In this document: in pieces, positions 61,456 through 64,000 of the stretch
How positions within the stretch are numbered: the stretch's first letter is position 1
Layout of the letters: every line of letters starts with the position of its first letter
DNA from: Bog-473 sp963751335
GTDB lineage: Bacteria > Actinomycetota > Acidimicrobiia > Acidimicrobiales > RAAP-2
Reading direction: 5' to 3'
Assembly (NCBI GenBank): GCA_963751335.1
Contig: CAVVUB010000009.1
Span: 1 to 64,000 of the forward strand
DNA length: 64,000 bases
The notes under the pieces: model-generated
The model's database searches: none
What the model saw: only the letters and a program-made list of their open reading frames with translations
Told to the model about the DNA's origin: nothing
Translations under genes and position numbers: made by a program

Positions 61456-62146
61456 CCCGCGCGAGGCCGAGCCGGTAGCCGGCGCCGAGAACTGTCTCGA
61501 TGACTTTGGAGGACCCTGGATCGAGCTCGATCTTCCTCCGAAGGTTTTTCACGTGCGAATCGACGGTGCGCTCGTAGCCTTCGAACTCATACCCCCTGGT
61601 TCGGTTGATGAGCTCGAAACGGGAATACACGCGTCCTGGCCTTGCGGCCAGGGCCAGGAGAACTCCCCACTCCGTGGGCGTGAGATCCACGAGCGTTCCG
61701 TCGACGCAGACTTCTCGTCGGGCCTCGTCGATGACGAGGCGGCCTTCACCGAAAGACAAACGATCGCCGAGCCGGGAAGGCTCTCGTCCCCTGCGCAGGA
61801 TCGCCTGGGCGCGCAGCACCAGCTCCCGAGGGCTGAATGGTTTGGTCATGTAGTCGTCTGCGCCCAGCTCAAGCCCGTGAATTCGGTCACTCTCCGATGC
61901 CTTTGCGGTGAGCATGAGAATCGGAACGTCCACAAAGGACCTGAGCTCCGCGGCGACCTCTTCTCCGGGGATGTCCGGGAGTCCGAGGTCAAGAATGACA
62001 AGATCGGGTTGGCCCTTACGAGCGAGGTCGATTGCGTCACTACCGGATCCGGCGGAGAGCACCCCCATGCCTTCTCGCTCGAAGTACGAGCGAAGAAGGT
62101 CCCGAAGCTTGGTTTCGTCTTCGACGATGAGCACGGTGGTCGTCAT
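61448..62146 (-). CDS. OmpR/PhoB-family response regulator
   Basis: A 232-residue regulator. Receiver: acidic pair in VLIVEDETKLRD, phospho-Asp in LVILDLGLPDIPG, Thr in ILMLTAKASESD, Lys in YMTKPFSPREL. The C-terminal winged helix DNA-binding domain ends YERTVDSHVKNLRRKIELDP and GAGYRL. First gene of the pair and coupled by overlap to the kinase. Targets unknown; the M48 protease gene 43 bp upstream on the same strand is a candidate operon member. Confidence 0.95.
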   Translation of the reverse strand: MTTTVLIVEDETKLRDLLRSYFEREGMGVLSAGSGSDAIDLARKGQPDLVILDLGLPDIPGEEVAAELRSFVDVPILMLTAKASESDRIHGLELGADDYMTKPFSPRELVLRAQAILRRGREPSRLGDRLSFGEGRLVIDEARREVCVDGTLVDLTPTEWGVLLALAARPGRVYSRFELINRTRGYEFEGYERTVDSHVKNLRRKIELDPGSSKVIETVLGAGYRLGLARDE

Positions 62147-62188
62147 GACAACAACTCCATGCGAACATTCTCCACCTCGGAGCGCCGA

Positions 62189-63298
62189 TCATGTCGACGC
62201 CCTCTTTCGAGTGGACGTCCAGGACCGGTGAAATCGGTCACGAGCCGGAGAATGAGAGGAGAATATCCAGGAGCTGGCAACGCTGCCTCCGAGCGGATTC
62301 ACGGTCCACGCCGAGGACTGGGCAATCGTCATTTCCATTGGCACCACCTGTGCGTAGCCATCCATTCGCTTCAAGGCCAAGGCCAGGGTCTCAGGATCGC
62401 GAATGAGTCCTGCTCCAAAGCGATCAGCAGCGCTCTCTCTATCATCCGAACATGCGAAACGGATCAGGCGTCCCATCAGGGTCAGCACCGAGGCCACAAG
62501 GATCCCGGGAGGGTCATCCTGACTTCGTCGTAAGGCTCCCACCGCAGGCTTCGTCAGATCGCTGAGGACGAGAATCCAGCTGGCCAGGGCTCCTGCGATT
62601 GAGGTTCCAAGAGTGTCCCGACGGCACACATGGCCCAGCTCATGAGCGAGCACGGCACGAACCTCGGTCGGCTCAAGAAGAGAGAGAAGACCGTCGGTGA
62701 CGACGATGGCTGCGTGTCGAGAAGATCGTCCGACTGCACACGCGTTTGGTTGGGGGATGGGTACGACGTACAGCCTGGGAGGCGGAATCCCAGCTTTTCG
62801 GGAGAGCTGGCCCAGCACAGCCTGAACTGGCGAGGCGCTGCCTGCGGTAACGGGTTGTGCACACGTAGTACGCAGAACGAGTCGAGCGGAGAGACACCAA
62901 AGGCCGGCCGCAACCGTGACGCCAACGCCGAGGCTGATGAGAAGCCCTCTTCGACCCCACAAGATTCCACTACCGGCAACCGTCGTGCCGGCGATTGCAC
63001 CCAAGAAGACAGCCGTGCGCACGGTGTTCTCGATTGCCGCTCGTCCCACTGGAGAGCGGGACAGCCCTCGATCAGGAGCCACGAGCACGGGGTGGGGCGT
63101 GGGCGGATGTCGTTGCCGACGCGGCCGCGCGCGGTCCGACCCGCCTGCTCCCATGATCTTCGACCAGATGCCATTCAACCTCCGAGCTGGAGACGAAGCG
63201 AAGTTCACAAAGAGGACATTGATGAATGGCCATGGTCCACTTCCTTGGTGTTTCTGGTTTGGAAGTGCCATCAAACTGCTGTCATGTGAGTTGGGCAT
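62189..63298 (-). CDS. M48-family (HtpX-like) membrane zinc metalloprotease
   Basis: Up to 369 residues; the start is uncertain (ATG 63298 follows AAAGG; ATG 63154 gives a shorter form). Membrane helices: AVFLGAIAGTTVAGSGILWG, LISLGVGVTVAAGLWCL, then two after the active site (GTSIAGALASWILVLSDL, GILVASVLTLMG). The zinc site is VLAHELGHVCRRD and the third ligand Glu lies in DDRESAADRFGAGL. HtpX degrades damaged membrane proteins. The C-terminus keeps the IFSSHSPARDRFHR motif and then has an unrelated short tail. Upstream of the two-component genes on the same strand, so stress-linked control is plausible. Confidence 0.88.
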   Translation of the reverse strand: MPNSHDSSLMALPNQKHQGSGPWPFINVLFVNFASSPARRLNGIWSKIMGAGGSDRARPRRQRHPPTPHPVLVAPDRGLSRSPVGRAAIENTVRTAVFLGAIAGTTVAGSGILWGRRGLLISLGVGVTVAAGLWCLSARLVLRTTCAQPVTAGSASPVQAVLGQLSRKAGIPPPRLYVVPIPQPNACAVGRSSRHAAIVVTDGLLSLLEPTEVRAVLAHELGHVCRRDTLGTSIAGALASWILVLSDLTKPAVGALRRSQDDPPGILVASVLTLMGRLIRFACSDDRESAADRFGAGLIRDPETLALALKRMDGYAQVVPMEMTIAQSSAWTVNPLGGSVASSWIFSSHSPARDRFHRSWTSTRKRAST

Positions 63299-63708
63299 GC
63301 CTTTCGTGTGTACTTCGGATGGAGACTCCCACTTGTGTGCTCGATAGGCGACCGATGCCCATACCGACGGCGATGTTCACATCGTCTCCACATCAGGCAC
63401 ACACCCGCTTCACCCCGGCCTGGTTGGGTGTGTGTCGTGCGGCACGCAATCACCGCGACAGATCGAATCTGGCGTTGACGAGGAGGAGAGGTTCGATGAT
63501 TGGAAGGCACGCCCGGGTCATTCCGACGTTCGCGTGCCACCCGGCGGAAGTGCTTTGCCCTACTGGGTCGTCGTCCAGATCAGCACCTGACCACCAGAAG
63601 AGGCCTTTCTGGGTCTCACCCGATCGATCTCCTCGTCCGATTGCAGGGGTGGCAGGAGTAACCGAAAAGGTCTACAGCCAGGCCTTCTCAGGCTAACGAC
63701 TACTCGGA
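63299..63708. other. Intergenic stretch before TerC-family gene
   Basis: About 410 bases between two divergent genes. I see no coding frame that I trust and no strong palindrome or hairpin. Confidence 0.4.
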
Positions 63709-64000
63709 ATGACGACTCCGTGGTGGTGCTGGCTGGCCGTCACCGCGTTGATCCTGGTACTGCTCGCGGTGGACTATGCGGTGCACAGAGGAGAGGGCGC
63801 ACCCACCCTCCGGAAGGCTCTACTGGTGAGCGGCGGCTGGATCGCCGTGAGCGTTGCCTTTGGGATGGCGCTTGGTGTTTTGGGAGGATGGGAAGGCGCG
63901 GGAGAATACTTCGGCGTCTATCTGACCGAGAAGTCGTTGAGCGTCGACAACATCTTCGTCTTTGCTCTCCTCTTCCGAGCCTTCGGGGTCCCGGTTGCGT
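63709..64000 (+). CDS. TerC/Alx-family membrane protein, N-terminal part
   Basis: ATG 63709 opens a frame running off the window's right edge (97 codons visible). It begins MTTPWWCWLAVTALILVLLA, with a second helix SGGWIAVSVAFGMALGVLGG and then the TerC signature YLTEKSLSVDNIFVFALLFR, holding the conserved acidic metal-site residues. TerC proteins export or handle Mn2+ and help metalate secreted proteins. No strong Shine-Dalgarno is visible. The stop lies outside the window. Confidence 0.88.
   Translation, partial: MTTPWWCWLAVTALILVLLAVDYAVHRGEGAPTLRKALLVSGGWIAVSVAFGMALGVLGGWEGAGEYFGVYLTEKSLSVDNIFVFALLFRAFGVPVA

Noticed and set aside
1..64000. CRISPR array, prophage or rRNA operon
   Set aside because: No regularly spaced repeats, no phage structural or integrase genes, and no rRNA-like sequence were seen.

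Overview
The window is a 64 kb piece of a GC-rich (roughly 60-65%) bacterial chromosome. The gene content fits an actinobacterium: MMPL exporter, LLM flavin oxidoreductase, family III CoA-transferases, many DHA2-type MFS pumps, TetR regulators, GTG and TTG starts, and a Gram-positive type SOS box. I favour an Acidimicrobiia-like lineage, but that is inference; there is no rRNA or core phylogenetic marker here apart from adenylate kinase and FtsH.

Layout. 1-3.5 kb: end of an unknown gene, an IS30-family element, and a decayed IS481-family element with recognisable terminal inverted repeats. 3.6-10.8 kb: a catabolic or detoxification-like block with an HxlR regulator, a tiny membrane peptide coupled to a DUF3995 protein, DUF302, two related alpha/beta hydrolases with an aspartate nucleophile flanking an MFS pump, and a SAM methyltransferase. 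11-19.5 kb: DEAD-box helicase, a secreted three-repeat protein, VOC protein, a TetR/MMPL divergent pair with clear operator repeats, and an SGNH hydrolase. 19.7-28.5 kb: a UvrD-like helicase and DNA polymerase IV, each preceded by the same perfect 14-bp LexA-type palindrome. Between them lie an HtrA-like protease, a tRNA-like scar, an unassigned four-helix membrane protein, a 2-hydroxyacid dehydrogenase and a GGCT-fold protein. 29-34 kb: secreted G1 (eqolisin) peptidase, whose 5' end is duplicated as an orphan fragment near 27.1 kb, then an MFS pump and a cation/proton antiporter. 34-39 kb: a complete livGFHMK branched-chain amino-acid-type ABC operon. 39-46 kb: an unusual pair (SHE-motif protein plus phosphorylase-fold protein), a dimethylformamidase-like protein, an alpha/beta hydrolase, DoxX and an SDR. 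46-55 kb: ftsH, adk, a channel-like protein, two CoA-transferases, LLM oxidoreductase, and an MFS/TetR pair. 56-64 kb: ECF sigma and anti-sigma, a secreted beta-propeller, three small proteins, a two-component system, an HtpX-like protease, and the start of a TerC-family gene running off the right end.

Quality warning. At least six genes (IS481 transposase, three-repeat protein, livM, SHE-motif protein, an alpha/beta hydrolase, ftsH) are intact in content but broken by small indels, nearly all one base and mostly in G/C runs. Several are usually essential or conserved, so consensus error in the assembly is a serious alternative to true pseudogenes. I mark them as pseudogenes only in the sense that the sequence as given is frameshifted.
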